The translations under genes were made by a program, and so were the position numbers. The notes below the pieces were generated by a model. The model worked only from the letters and a program-made list of their open reading frames with translations. It did no database searches and was not told the DNA's origin. Shown piece by piece: positions 8,447-16,282 of a stretch of 33,077 nucleotides of DNA (position 1 is its first letter; every line of letters starts with the position of its first letter). The DNA comes from Gammaproteobacteria bacterium (lineage in GTDB: Bacteria > Pseudomonadota > Gammaproteobacteria > Pseudomonadales > Azotimanducaceae). The stretch spans positions 1 to 33,077 of the forward strand of contig DTZW01000121.1 of NCBI GenBank assembly GCA_012961165.1, given 5' to 3'.

Positions 8447-8914
8447 ATGGTCGAAGCACCTGATTGGAAGAACAACGGTATCAAGGTCATCTCGGGTGAC
8501 CATCTTGACACCAACACACCCCAGACTCCGGGAATGAACCGCGCAGCGGCCATTAACTATGCAACTGCTGGCGCAAACAAATTGTGGGCTGGAACTGTCG
8601 AAATTCATGCCGACGCCAAAACCGGAGCCCATCATCATGGCGCCCTGGAAAGCATTATCTATATTATTAGCGGACGAGCACGTATGCGCTGGGGTGAACA
8701 ACTGGAATATGTTTGCGAAGCAGGCCCAGGTGACTTTATTTTCGTGCCACCCTACGTGCCCCACCAGGAGATCAATGCCTGCGAAAACGAATCACTTCAA
8801 TGCGTTCTGGTTCGAAGTGACCAGGATGCCGTGGTGGTAAACCTGGACATACCGGTCATTGAAGATCCCGAGGGCCTGCACTGGATTGACCCGATCCATG
8901 CCTCACCAGAGTAG
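8447..8914 (+). CDS. Single-domain cupin protein
   Basis: 155-residue small beta-barrel. Cupin motif 1 is visible as GAHHHGALESIIYIISGRARMRWG (two metal-type His plus Glu) and motif 2 as PGDFIFVPPYVPHQEI (His). This is a complete 3-His/1-Glu metal site, so a metal-dependent enzyme (dioxygenase or isomerase) or a small-molecule sensor is possible. No DNA-binding domain is attached. It ends 9 bp before the tail of the convergent LLM oxidoreductase gene. It lacks a strong Shine-Dalgarno, but TATAAT lies 34 bp upstream. Substrate unknown. Confidence 0.75.
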   Translation: MVEAPDWKNNGIKVISGDHLDTNTPQTPGMNRAAAINYATAGANKLWAGTVEIHADAKTGAHHHGALESIIYIISGRARMRWGEQLEYVCEAGPGDFIFVPPYVPHQEINACENESLQCVLVRSDQDAVVVNLDIPVIEDPEGLHWIDPIHASPE

Positions 8915-8923
8915 CGCGCCTTA

Positions 8924-9841
8924 TCAGGAGTCTTGCAAACTGATCAACAAACTCCTGGTTTGTTCATTCTCTTCCGGGTTCGTTGCATAAACCGACGCAG
9001 CGAAGTCCGTGACCCCGGCTTCCTTCAATGCCATCAGTGCATCCTCAACTGCGGACTCACTTCCTGCAATCGCAAGATCAGCCGGGCCACTAACGCCCTC
9101 CCTCTTGAACATCGCCTTATACGAGGGCAGTTCGCCATACATCGTAAGTGTCTTGCTGATTCGCTCCCTGATTGCATCAACCTGTTTGGTAACAACTACC
9201 GGCAACGTCGAAATGACCCGGGGGGTCTTTCGGTTAGCTTTGCTGGCGGCCTCCGTAAGGCACGGGACAATATGTCCTGCGATCGTTTTGGGGCCGACCC
9301 ATGCCAGCGTCGTTCCATCTGTTCGCGAACCTGCGACCCGAAGTGCCTGGGGCCCCAATGCCGCCACGACGACACCTGGGGCTGGTTCCGCGGGACGAAA
9401 TACCTGCGCTTCGCAGGAAAGAGTCTCGCCCACGTATGACACCCGCCCCTTTTCAAGCAGTGGCATCAATATGGACAGGTAATCGCGAAGATGGCGAATC
9501 GGCTTTTCAAACCCGATGCCCAACTGCGCCATCATGATCTCGTGAGAAAGGCCAATCCCAAGACATAGCCGGCCCTGAAGCGCCGTCTGGGAGGTGAGTG
9601 CCTGTCCGGCAAGCACCATTGGATGCCGCGGAAAAGTGGGCACGACCGCCGTGCCCATTTCAATATCTGGCACAGAAGATGCGATGACCGCCAGTACAGT
9701 CAAAGCATCAAACCCACCCGTTGGATGCTCCGCCAGCCAGTAACTTTTGAATCCATCTTTGGCGGCTTTATGCGCATCCGCTTTTATGGCTTCGATGGAT
9801 GCCTTCTGCACTAAACCTGTACCATTAATTCCAATCTTCAA
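8924..9841 (-). CDS. LLM-class (F420-type) flavin oxidoreductase, TIGR03564-like
   Basis: 305 residues; luciferase-like TIM-barrel oxidoreductase using FMN or F420. It begins MKIGINGTGL, then YWLAEHPTGGFDALTVLA, IEMGTAVVPTFPRHPMVLAGQALT and GRLCLGIGLSHEIM, all typical of this class. The start codon is TTG at 9841, supported by an AGGGGG Shine-Dalgarno at good spacing; no ATG is nearby. It is transcribed divergently from a second LLM gene across a 123-bp gap with a 9-bp inverted repeat. No F420 biosynthesis gene is in the window, so the cofactor is an inference from family. Substrate unknown. Confidence 0.8.
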   Translation of the reverse strand: MKIGINGTGLVQKASIEAIKADAHKAAKDGFKSYWLAEHPTGGFDALTVLAVIASSVPDIEMGTAVVPTFPRHPMVLAGQALTSQTALQGRLCLGIGLSHEIMMAQLGIGFEKPIRHLRDYLSILMPLLEKGRVSYVGETLSCEAQVFRPAEPAPGVVVAALGPQALRVAGSRTDGTTLAWVGPKTIAGHIVPCLTEAASKANRKTPRVISTLPVVVTKQVDAIRERISKTLTMYGELPSYKAMFKREGVSGPADLAIAGSESAVEDALMALKEAGVTDFAASVYATNPEENEQTRSLLISLQDS

Positions 9842-9874
9842 CTTTTAACCCCCTGGGAAATCGATCAGCCTCTT

Positions 9875-9909
9875 ATCGTAGCACGGCCAATTATTACAGA
9901 TGCTACGAT
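9875..9909. promoter_or_regulatory. Inverted repeat between divergent LLM genes
   Basis: ATCGTAGCA (9875-9883) and TGCTACGAT (9901-9909) are perfect 9-bp reverse complements separated by 17 bp. The position, between two divergent promoters, fits an operator for a dimeric regulator; no regulator gene lies adjacent. Confidence 0.45.
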
Positions 9910-9964
9910 GCAAGCTGGCCTGCTATCTGTGCGAAAATGAGCCTTAAACGATAAGGACAAGACA

Positions 9965-11005
9965 ATGAAACTTGGATTGATGCTGGGGTACTCCGGCGCA
10001 GAACTACGAATACCCCTTGAAGACGTGAAGCTGGCAGAACAGCTAGGTTATGACTCCGTCTGGACTGCCGAGGCCTACGGCTCCGACGCAATCACACCAC
10101 TCGCGTACATCGCCGCTCATACCGACAGGATCAGGCTAGGCACCGCTGTACTCCAGTTGGCTGGACGGACCCCTGCCAATGCAGCAATGGCGATGGCCAC
10201 TCTCGATCAACTGGCAGGAGGAAACAGGGTTATCTGTGGCATTGGTGTATCAGGCCCACAAATCGTGGAAGGATGGTATGGCCAGCCCTGGGGCAAACCT
10301 TATTATCGAATTAAGGACTACGTCACCATCATGAAAAAAATCTGGGCCCGGGAAGAACCCGTTACCCACGACGGCAGGGAAATCTCTTTACCGTTCACAG
10401 GAGATGGTTCACTTGGTATCGGCAAGCCCCTCAAGTCCATCCTGCACATGAACCCGAATATCCCAATCTTTCTCGGGACAGGGATGGAAAGCACTGTTCG
10501 AATGACCGCTGAAATTGCAGACGGATGGCTGCCACTGGGTTTCGTACCAGAAACAGCAGGGATTTATAGCGACTGGATCGACCAGGGTCTTAAAAAGGGC
10601 AACAAGAAGCCGGAACAATTCGAGAAACAGGCGGGTACTCAGGTCAAGGTAACCGATGACGTGAAAGGTGCCCTCGACAAGTTGAAGCCCGGTATCGCTC
10701 TCTACGTGGGAGGCATGGGACACAAGAGCATAAACTTCCACAAGGAAATGATGGTCAGGCGAGGGTTTGGAGAGGCTGCAGACCGTATCCAGGAGCTCTA
10801 CCTGGCGAAAAGAAAGGAAGAAGCTAGCGCCGCCGTACCCGATGAGTTCGTCGACAGTGGCGCCCTGGTTGGTCCAGTCGACCGCATCGCCAAACGCTTC
10901 AAGGCCTGGGAAGAAAGCGGCCTGACAGGGCTTACAATTTCAGGTGATACGAACGCTATTCGTACGATGGCTGAAATTGCACGGCTCAACTTTCCCCAGA
11001 ACTAA
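9965..11005 (+). CDS. LLM-class F420-dependent oxidoreductase
   Basis: 346 residues, luciferase-like TIM barrel. It begins MKLGLMLGYSGAELRIP; then LAEQLGYDSVWTAEAYGSDA, IRLGTAVLQLAGRTPANAAM, LDQLAGGNRVICGIGVSGPQ and the WYGQPW...YRIKDYVTIMKKIW run are typical of the larger F420-dependent LLM group found in actinobacteria and some proteobacteria. The late segment IFLGTGMESTVRMTAEIADGW belongs to the same family. ATG 9965 follows AAGGA. It is a different subfamily from its divergent neighbour, so the two are not a recent duplication. It probably handles hydride transfer to an alcohol, ketone or CoA-linked substrate; the substrate is unknown. Confidence 0.85.
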   Translation: MKLGLMLGYSGAELRIPLEDVKLAEQLGYDSVWTAEAYGSDAITPLAYIAAHTDRIRLGTAVLQLAGRTPANAAMAMATLDQLAGGNRVICGIGVSGPQIVEGWYGQPWGKPYYRIKDYVTIMKKIWAREEPVTHDGREISLPFTGDGSLGIGKPLKSILHMNPNIPIFLGTGMESTVRMTAEIADGWLPLGFVPETAGIYSDWIDQGLKKGNKKPEQFEKQAGTQVKVTDDVKGALDKLKPGIALYVGGMGHKSINFHKEMMVRRGFGEAADRIQELYLAKRKEEASAAVPDEFVDSGALVGPVDRIAKRFKAWEESGLTGLTISGDTNAIRTMAEIARLNFPQN

Positions 11006-11078
11006 AATAAAGACCAGCAATACCGAACCATGCCAGGGAGCTGAAAAAAACAGACGATGAACATCGCACCCTCGAGCG

Positions 11079-11111
11079 AATGACATCGGCAGTAGCACTG
11101 CCGATGTCATT
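11079..11111. terminator. 15-bp perfect hairpin between convergent genes
   Basis: AATGACATCGGCAGT, a 3-base loop, and its exact reverse complement lie between the LLM stop (11005) and the stop of the convergent acyl-CoA dehydrogenase (11131). Neither strand has a T-tract, so it may be a Rho-assisted bidirectional terminator or mRNA-end stabiliser rather than a classic intrinsic terminator. Confidence 0.55.
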
Positions 11112-11130
11112 ACCAAAGAGACTCGAAAAA

Positions 11131-12360
11131 TCAATCGAACAATTCGCCGCCACAGGCAGATGCTGTGGTTCCATACTTTTCGTATGCCTTGATCACGTTC
11201 GCTCCTGTTCGCCAGCGATGAACTTCATCCGGCCCGTCAACCAGCCTCTGGGAGCGGATTCCAGTGTACCAGCGTGCAAGAGGTGTATCGTGGCTATAAC
11301 CCAGTGCGCCGTGCAACTGCAATGCAGTGTCCACAACCTGATGGACCATGTTCGCCAGGAACACCTTCGCAATACCATTTTCCTGTTTCAGGTCCATACC
11401 CTTCTCTGCCTTGTAGGCAATATGAAGTAGCATTAGCCGAGCTTTGTAAATTTCAGCCGCGCAGTCAGCCATCATCCAGAGAACTCCCTGGCGGTCGGCA
11501 AGTCTCTTACCGAAAGTTTCACGACTCGTAATGTGTTTGGCCGCAAGGTCCAGCGCACGCTGTGCCATAGCAACATTGTGCATACCGTGTCGCAGGCGAC
11601 CATAAGCCAGCCGATGCTGCCCCATGTTAAAACCCTGACCACGCCCACCCAGGATGTTTTCTCGTGGAACACGAAGATTCTCGATATTAATTTCAGAGTG
11701 AGAACCGCCAAGTTTTAACCCGAGGTCAGTGTGTGGCTGCATCGTCTCGATGTCTCGTACGATCTGATAGCCCGGGTTGGGTAATTCAACAATAAAAGTA
11801 CTGTACTGCTCGTGTCGCGGCGCATCCGGATCGGTCTTCGCCATGACCACGGCGATGTCCGCCACGTTGGCTGAAGAGCTGAACCATTTTTCACCGTTCA
11901 GCACCCATTCGTCACCATCGAGTTCCGCTGTTGTCTGCATGCCCGTCGCATCTGCTCCAGCTGCCTTTTCGGTCATGGAGTAGCAAATACGCTTCTCACC
12001 GTTAAGGAGGGGTTTCAGATAGGTTTCACGCTGGTGTTCGGTTCCGTGCTCAAGCAAGGTTAGCATCGTTGCATCATCAGGACCCTGGGTGTTCATGGAC
12101 AGGGCGCCAAGAAAGCTCTCACCCAGCTCCATCTGAACCAATGCATTCGCAAGTGGGCCAAGCCCCATGCCACCGTGTTCAACTGGAACAAACGGGCACC
12201 ACAATCCCTGCTCGCGGGATTTCGTCCGCAAACCGGCCAATATCTCTTCAAAATTATCCGCAGTACAGATCTCTTCCGCAGGATGGCACTCCTCCTGCAC
12301 GAATTTCCGAACTTTATTGCGGACCACCCTGGCGTCTTCTGGTATTTCAAAATCAATCAT
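11131..12360 (-). CDS. Acyl-CoA dehydrogenase, ACAD10/11-like
   Basis: 409 residues; FAD flavoenzyme that oxidises or eliminates at the alpha-beta bond of acyl-CoAs. Visible: LWCPFVPVEHGGMGLG, QGPDDATMLTLLEHG, CYSMTEKAAGADATGM (FAD/substrate loop), LNGEKWFSSSANVADIAVVM, PRHEQYSTFIV, GRGQGFNMGQHRLAYGRLRHGM, ALQLHGALGYSHDTPLARWY and LVDGPDEVH. The SSSAN...RHEQ and DGPDEVH segments resemble ACAD10/ACAD11 and LvaC rather than short- or medium-chain enzymes. Those act with a phosphotransferase on 4-hydroxyacyl-CoAs, and a phosphotransferase gene occurs 3 kb away. ATG 12360 follows AAGGAAG. A 183-bp gap separates it from the upstream GMC gene on the same strand. Confidence 0.88.
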   Translation of the reverse strand: MIDFEIPEDARVVRNKVRKFVQEECHPAEEICTADNFEEILAGLRTKSREQGLWCPFVPVEHGGMGLGPLANALVQMELGESFLGALSMNTQGPDDATMLTLLEHGTEHQRETYLKPLLNGEKRICYSMTEKAAGADATGMQTTAELDGDEWVLNGEKWFSSSANVADIAVVMAKTDPDAPRHEQYSTFIVELPNPGYQIVRDIETMQPHTDLGLKLGGSHSEINIENLRVPRENILGGRGQGFNMGQHRLAYGRLRHGMHNVAMAQRALDLAAKHITSRETFGKRLADRQGVLWMMADCAAEIYKARLMLLHIAYKAEKGMDLKQENGIAKVFLANMVHQVVDTALQLHGALGYSHDTPLARWYTGIRSQRLVDGPDEVHRWRTGANVIKAYEKYGTTASACGGELFD

Positions 12361-12543
12361 TTCAACTTCCTTGGTTTGATCAAAGGGTCATGTGGACATG
12401 ATCGCAGTATCTCAGGGTAATAACTCCGGGTACAGAGTGTTGGAGGATTCACGCTAGTTATCGGCAAGGAGACTGGTAACTTCGCTCTCAGCGCGGGGCT
12501 TCATGATGGCGGCATCGAAAGAATAGAGATAAAGCGAGGCTAC

Positions 12544-14136
12544 CTAGCTCAGCATTGAATCGCTAATTTTTTCCGCCATCATCACTACCGGCGCATTCAG
12601 GTTGCCGTTCGTTATTTCAGGCATGATCGAGGCATCAACAACCCTTAAACCCGAGACACCTCGTACTAACCCCTCGGCATCGACCACAGCCCTGTCATCA
12701 ACACCCATGCGGCAGGTTCCGCTGGGATGATAAGCACTTTCCGCAAACTCCCTGACGAATCGGTCCAGTTGGTCATCTGAATCAATATCAACAGTGGGTC
12801 GAAGGCGAGTACCACGATAATCATCGAACGCGGATTGAGAGACAATATCGTCTGCCATCCGAATGCCCGAGCGCATGACAGACCGATCTGCCTCTGTAGC
12901 ATTGTAATTAAACTGGATCCGAGGCGCCTCCAATGGGTTCGCCGAACACAAGGTGACTTCACCACGACTGGTCGGCTTCATTGGGCCCACATGAACCTGA
13001 AAGCCATGACCCTGATACTGGTCTTTACCATCGTAATCCATTGCAATCGGCAGGAAATGAAACTGCAGGTCAGGATACGACACACTATCACTGCTGCGCA
13101 GAAACGCGCCTGTCTCAAAATGATTAGTAGCGCCTGCACCCTTGCGCGCTAAAAGCCACTGTAGACCAACCACAGGCATGTTGAACCAACGAGTCTTTGG
13201 GTACAACGACACTGGCCTGTTACACGCGTACTGCACATATATTTCAAGATGGTCCATCAGGTTCTGGCCAACACCAGGCGAGTGACTGATGACGGGAATA
13301 CCATGAGACTTAAGCCCGGATGCATCGCCAACGCCTGACAGCATTAACAACTGCGGTGTGTTAACTGCTCCACCGCACAGGATGACCTGACCCGCAGTAC
13401 ATTTATGCTGTTTTCCACCCTGAAGATACTCCACGCCCGTCGCACGTCCGTTTTCGGTGACCACCCTAGTAACCGTCGCTCTCCGGATAACTTTCAGAGA
13501 ACCCGACGGGTGAGGCGACCCCAGATAAGCTTTCGCGATGTTCTGTCGCTCACCTTTAAATATTGTACGATCGAAACACCCGGACCCTTCCTGAGTCTGC
13601 CCGTTGAAGTCGGCCGTGGTTGAGAAACCGGCCTGACCAGCCGCATCAAGCCAGGCTTGAAATAGCGGTGTTTTGAGTTCACCGCGGGAAATCTTCAAGG
13701 GCCCATCGGCGCCTCGAAAGTTTGGATCTAACGACGCTTCTGGCAAACCAGGCGCGGTTTCGGACTTTCTGAAGTACGGCAAACAGGATTCATAATCCCA
13801 GCCTGATAGTCCATATTCGCTGGACCAGCGATCGAAATCGCCCCTGTTACCCCTGACAAAAATCATGCCGTTGACTGAAGATGAACCGCCCATCACTTTC
13901 CCACGAGGACAGTACAATCTTCGGTTATCGAGACAGGGCTCAGGTTCGCTCTCGTAATGCCAGTTGTACCAATTCGATGACAGAACCTGCGACAACGCCG
14001 CCGGCATATGTAATCGGTAATCCCAACTGTGATCAGATGGACCTGCCTCAATCAGGGTGACGTTGCCATGTTCTGATAAACGGCGCGCCATCACGCAGCC
14101 TGCAGAACCCGCACCAACAACGATAAAGTCATTCAT
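12544..14136 (-). CDS. GMC-family FAD alcohol dehydrogenase (choline dehydrogenase-like)
   Basis: 530 residues from ATG 14136; a TTG at 14157 is possible but less likely because the Rossmann strand begins immediately after the ATG (NDFIVVGAGSAGCVMARRL, GxGxxG at 8-13). Further GMC signatures are RGKVMGGSSSVNGMIFVRG, GAVNTPQLLMLSGVG (signature 2) and, near the C-terminus, AYHPSGTCRMG with the catalytic His, then NGNLNAPVVMMAEK with the paired Asn. It should oxidise a primary or secondary alcohol to the aldehyde or ketone; the substrate is not readable. The start lies 22 bp after the SDR stop, so the two are an operon. There is no signal peptide, so it is cytoplasmic. Confidence 0.9.
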   Translation of the reverse strand: MNDFIVVGAGSAGCVMARRLSEHGNVTLIEAGPSDHSWDYRLHMPAALSQVLSSNWYNWHYESEPEPCLDNRRLYCPRGKVMGGSSSVNGMIFVRGNRGDFDRWSSEYGLSGWDYESCLPYFRKSETAPGLPEASLDPNFRGADGPLKISRGELKTPLFQAWLDAAGQAGFSTTADFNGQTQEGSGCFDRTIFKGERQNIAKAYLGSPHPSGSLKVIRRATVTRVVTENGRATGVEYLQGGKQHKCTAGQVILCGGAVNTPQLLMLSGVGDASGLKSHGIPVISHSPGVGQNLMDHLEIYVQYACNRPVSLYPKTRWFNMPVVGLQWLLARKGAGATNHFETGAFLRSSDSVSYPDLQFHFLPIAMDYDGKDQYQGHGFQVHVGPMKPTSRGEVTLCSANPLEAPRIQFNYNATEADRSVMRSGIRMADDIVSQSAFDDYRGTRLRPTVDIDSDDQLDRFVREFAESAYHPSGTCRMGVDDRAVVDAEGLVRGVSGLRVVDASIMPEITNGNLNAPVVMMAEKISDSMLS

Positions 14137-14157
14137 GAGAAACCTATTATTGAGCAA

Positions 14158-15084
14158 TCAACTGTTTTCATCTTCACCGGGTATCGGATAGTGAACGCCC
14201 GGCACACCGGCCTCCAACGCCTGGTACCAATCAGGCCTCGGTTGCACAGGAACATAGCCGGTTGGCACCATGGGCGTGTCTGTATTCCATTCATGATGGA
14301 TCGGCGGGATCTGGAAGGTTCCGTTACTGGCATTGGTCCCGCCATCTACCAGCAGGTCTACACCGGTAATATAGCTGGCGAGGTCCGATGCCAGAAACAT
14401 AACAGCGTTTGTGACTTCCTGCGCTTCTCCAACACGCCGCATCGGCGTGCGGCTGGAAATCCATTTATCAATACCCATAGCTTCCAGCATAGGACGCGTC
14501 ATCTCTGTCACAATGAAACCCGGTGAAACGGAATTAACCCGAACGCCACGATCAGCCCATTCGACGCCCATTTGGATCGTCATGTTCAGTAACCCACCCT
14601 TGGCTGCTGTATACCCAATGACATTATTCTCATTACCACCACTCGCCATGATCGAACAGATATTGACGATAGAGCCTGAACCTCGCTCTAACATATGCCG
14701 GCCACAATCCCTCGCATAGTAAAAAGCCCCGACCAGGTCTACGCCAAGAATCCGGTTAAACGTTTCGGAGTCAAACTGCTCTGCTGCGACACCCCTGGCA
14801 TCAGCAATACCCGCGTTGTTAATAAGAACATCAATTCTTCCCAACGCCTCTATGCCGGAAGAAATGACGTTTTTTACGTCAGCCTCGACTGACACGTCAC
14901 CAGGAATAACAGCAACACGACTTCCCATTTCCCGACACCGCGCACCGACCTCCTCCAGCTGTTCAACACTTCTCGCGGTTAGAATCAGGTCAGCTCCTGC
15001 TCCGGCGAAGTCATAGGCGAAATGTTCACCCAGCCCATAACTCGCACCCGTAATCAGGACTACCTTTTCTTTGAAATCAAACAT
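14158..15084 (-). CDS. Short-chain dehydrogenase/reductase with C-terminal extension
   Basis: 308 residues from ATG 15084; a longer frame from 15360 would add 92 residues unlike any SDR and overlap the divergent kinase gene. NAD(P) motif TGASYGLG (12-19), NNAG (89-92), Ser144, Tyr158 and Lys162 form the complete catalytic set. VSPGFIVTEM and YITGVDLLVDGG are standard. After the usual SDR end there are ~45 extra residues rich in Pro, Trp and acidic residues (HHEWNTD...RPDWYQAL...PGEDENS), possibly an oligomerisation or substrate-lid element. It likely interconverts an alcohol and ketone. It is the first gene of an SDR-GMC operon and is divergent from the phosphotransferase with a 60-bp shared upstream gap. 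Confidence 0.9.
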   Translation of the reverse strand: MFDFKEKVVLITGASYGLGEHFAYDFAGAGADLILTARSVEQLEEVGARCREMGSRVAVIPGDVSVEADVKNVISSGIEALGRIDVLINNAGIADARGVAAEQFDSETFNRILGVDLVGAFYYARDCGRHMLERGSGSIVNICSIMASGGNENNVIGYTAAKGGLLNMTIQMGVEWADRGVRVNSVSPGFIVTEMTRPMLEAMGIDKWISSRTPMRRVGEAQEVTNAVMFLASDLASYITGVDLLVDGGTNASNGTFQIPPIHHEWNTDTPMVPTGYVPVQPRPDWYQALEAGVPGVHYPIPGEDENS

Positions 15085-15144
15085 TGTCGCTTTTCCACTA
15101 ATTGACAAAAACCCCATTCTAAAGGAGATGACCCGAAGGAGATA

Positions 15145-16278
15145 TTGCTGCTTGCGGGAAAACATGATGTAGTCACTCTGCTCAAGAGGAATAAGCCCGT
15201 GATCCCAAAAAATATCAATGAAGTCTCTACCAGCTGGTTGAGTGAAATTCTGGGCGCGGAAGTTATTAGGGCGCAGCCAATGCAGATTGGCCAGGGCATC
15301 GGGCTGATGGGTGACATCTTTCGGGTTGAACTCGAATACGCACAGGCGACTATCGGCCAACCGGACAGCGTGGTCGTAAAGTTACCTTCATCATTCGAAG
15401 AAAATCGAACCCAGGGCGTTGACCTGGGAATGTTCGAAGCCGAGGTGCGTTTTTACAACGAGTTGGCACAGGATGCGACAGTCGGCGTTCCGGAGGTGTA
15501 TTTTGCTGAGATCAAATCCGGTACTGCAGACTTCGTCGTTGTTATGGAAGACCTCAGCCATCTAGAGATGGTAGACCAGACCACCGGCATGAACGTCAAG
15601 CAGGCGACCAGCGCGGTGGAGGTCCTGGCGAGTATTCACGCCGTCTGGTGGGACCGTGTGCAGGTACCGGAGATGGACTGGATCCCTACAATGGTTGGAC
15701 CCAGAATCGAGTTCGTTGACCCGCTGCTGGCGCAAATTTATCCAGTATTTGCGCAAGGGTTTGAGCAATACCTCCCGGAAGGTGGCCTCGAAATTTACCA
15801 ACTGTTCGCCGGCAATTACCTCAAACTGACCACAGCCCTTGCATCGCGCAGCCCCTGGACACTCGCACATCAGGACTACAGGGTCGAGAATCTGATGTTC
15901 GGTCCCACAGGTTCCGGACAGGTAGTCGTGCTTGATTGGCAGGGTATCGGGCGCGGTCCTGGCGCATACGACCTTGCCTATATCCTTGGCGGTTCAATGG
16001 ACACAGTGCTTCGACGACAGCACGAACAACAACTGGTTTCCACCTACTTTGAGCGTCTCGTCGAACACGGCGTGAAAGACTACTCACATGAGCAGCTCTG
16101 GGAAGACTACGCCCACGCACACCTTCTGGGCGGCATCGCCGTTCCATTATTAACGGGAGGCAGCATGGACCTCAGTAATGAGCGAGGATTGCAGCTAATC
16201 GCAACCATGGCGAATCGACATACCGCCGCCGCGCTGGATCATGATGGTCTGGAACGACTTAAGAAAATCGTTGGCTAG
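15145..16278 (+). CDS. APH/EcKinase-like small-molecule phosphotransferase
   Basis: 377 residues starting at TTG 15145, preceded by AAGGAG; the nearby ATGs are out of frame. Choline-kinase-like fold: SVVVKLPS (nucleotide Lys), FEAEVRFYNEL, FVVVMEDLSHLEMVDQ, Brenner motif AHQDYRVENLMF (His242, Asp244, Asn249), then VVLDWQGIGRGPGAYDLAYIL with the metal-binding Asp264. The pattern fits aminoglycoside-phosphotransferase relatives, especially the ecdysteroid-kinase-like and ACAD10/11-kinase-like groups, that phosphorylate hydroxylated metabolites. With an ACAD10/11-like dehydrogenase, an SDR and a GMC nearby, a catabolic hydroxyl phosphorylation is more likely than antibiotic resistance. It ends 4 bp from the convergent sulfatase stop. 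Confidence 0.8.
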   Translation: MLLAGKHDVVTLLKRNKPVIPKNINEVSTSWLSEILGAEVIRAQPMQIGQGIGLMGDIFRVELEYAQATIGQPDSVVVKLPSSFEENRTQGVDLGMFEAEVRFYNELAQDATVGVPEVYFAEIKSGTADFVVVMEDLSHLEMVDQTTGMNVKQATSAVEVLASIHAVWWDRVQVPEMDWIPTMVGPRIEFVDPLLAQIYPVFAQGFEQYLPEGGLEIYQLFAGNYLKLTTALASRSPWTLAHQDYRVENLMFGPTGSGQVVVLDWQGIGRGPGAYDLAYILGGSMDTVLRRQHEQQLVSTYFERLVEHGVKDYSHEQLWEDYAHAHLLGGIAVPLLTGGSMDLSNERGLQLIATMANRHTAAALDHDGLERLKKIVG

Positions 16279-16282
16279 CTAA

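Noticed and set aside
15085-15360. 92-residue N-terminal extension of the SDR
   Set aside because: It has no SDR homology, overlaps the divergent phosphotransferase gene, and the Rossmann strand starts at the ATG 15084.
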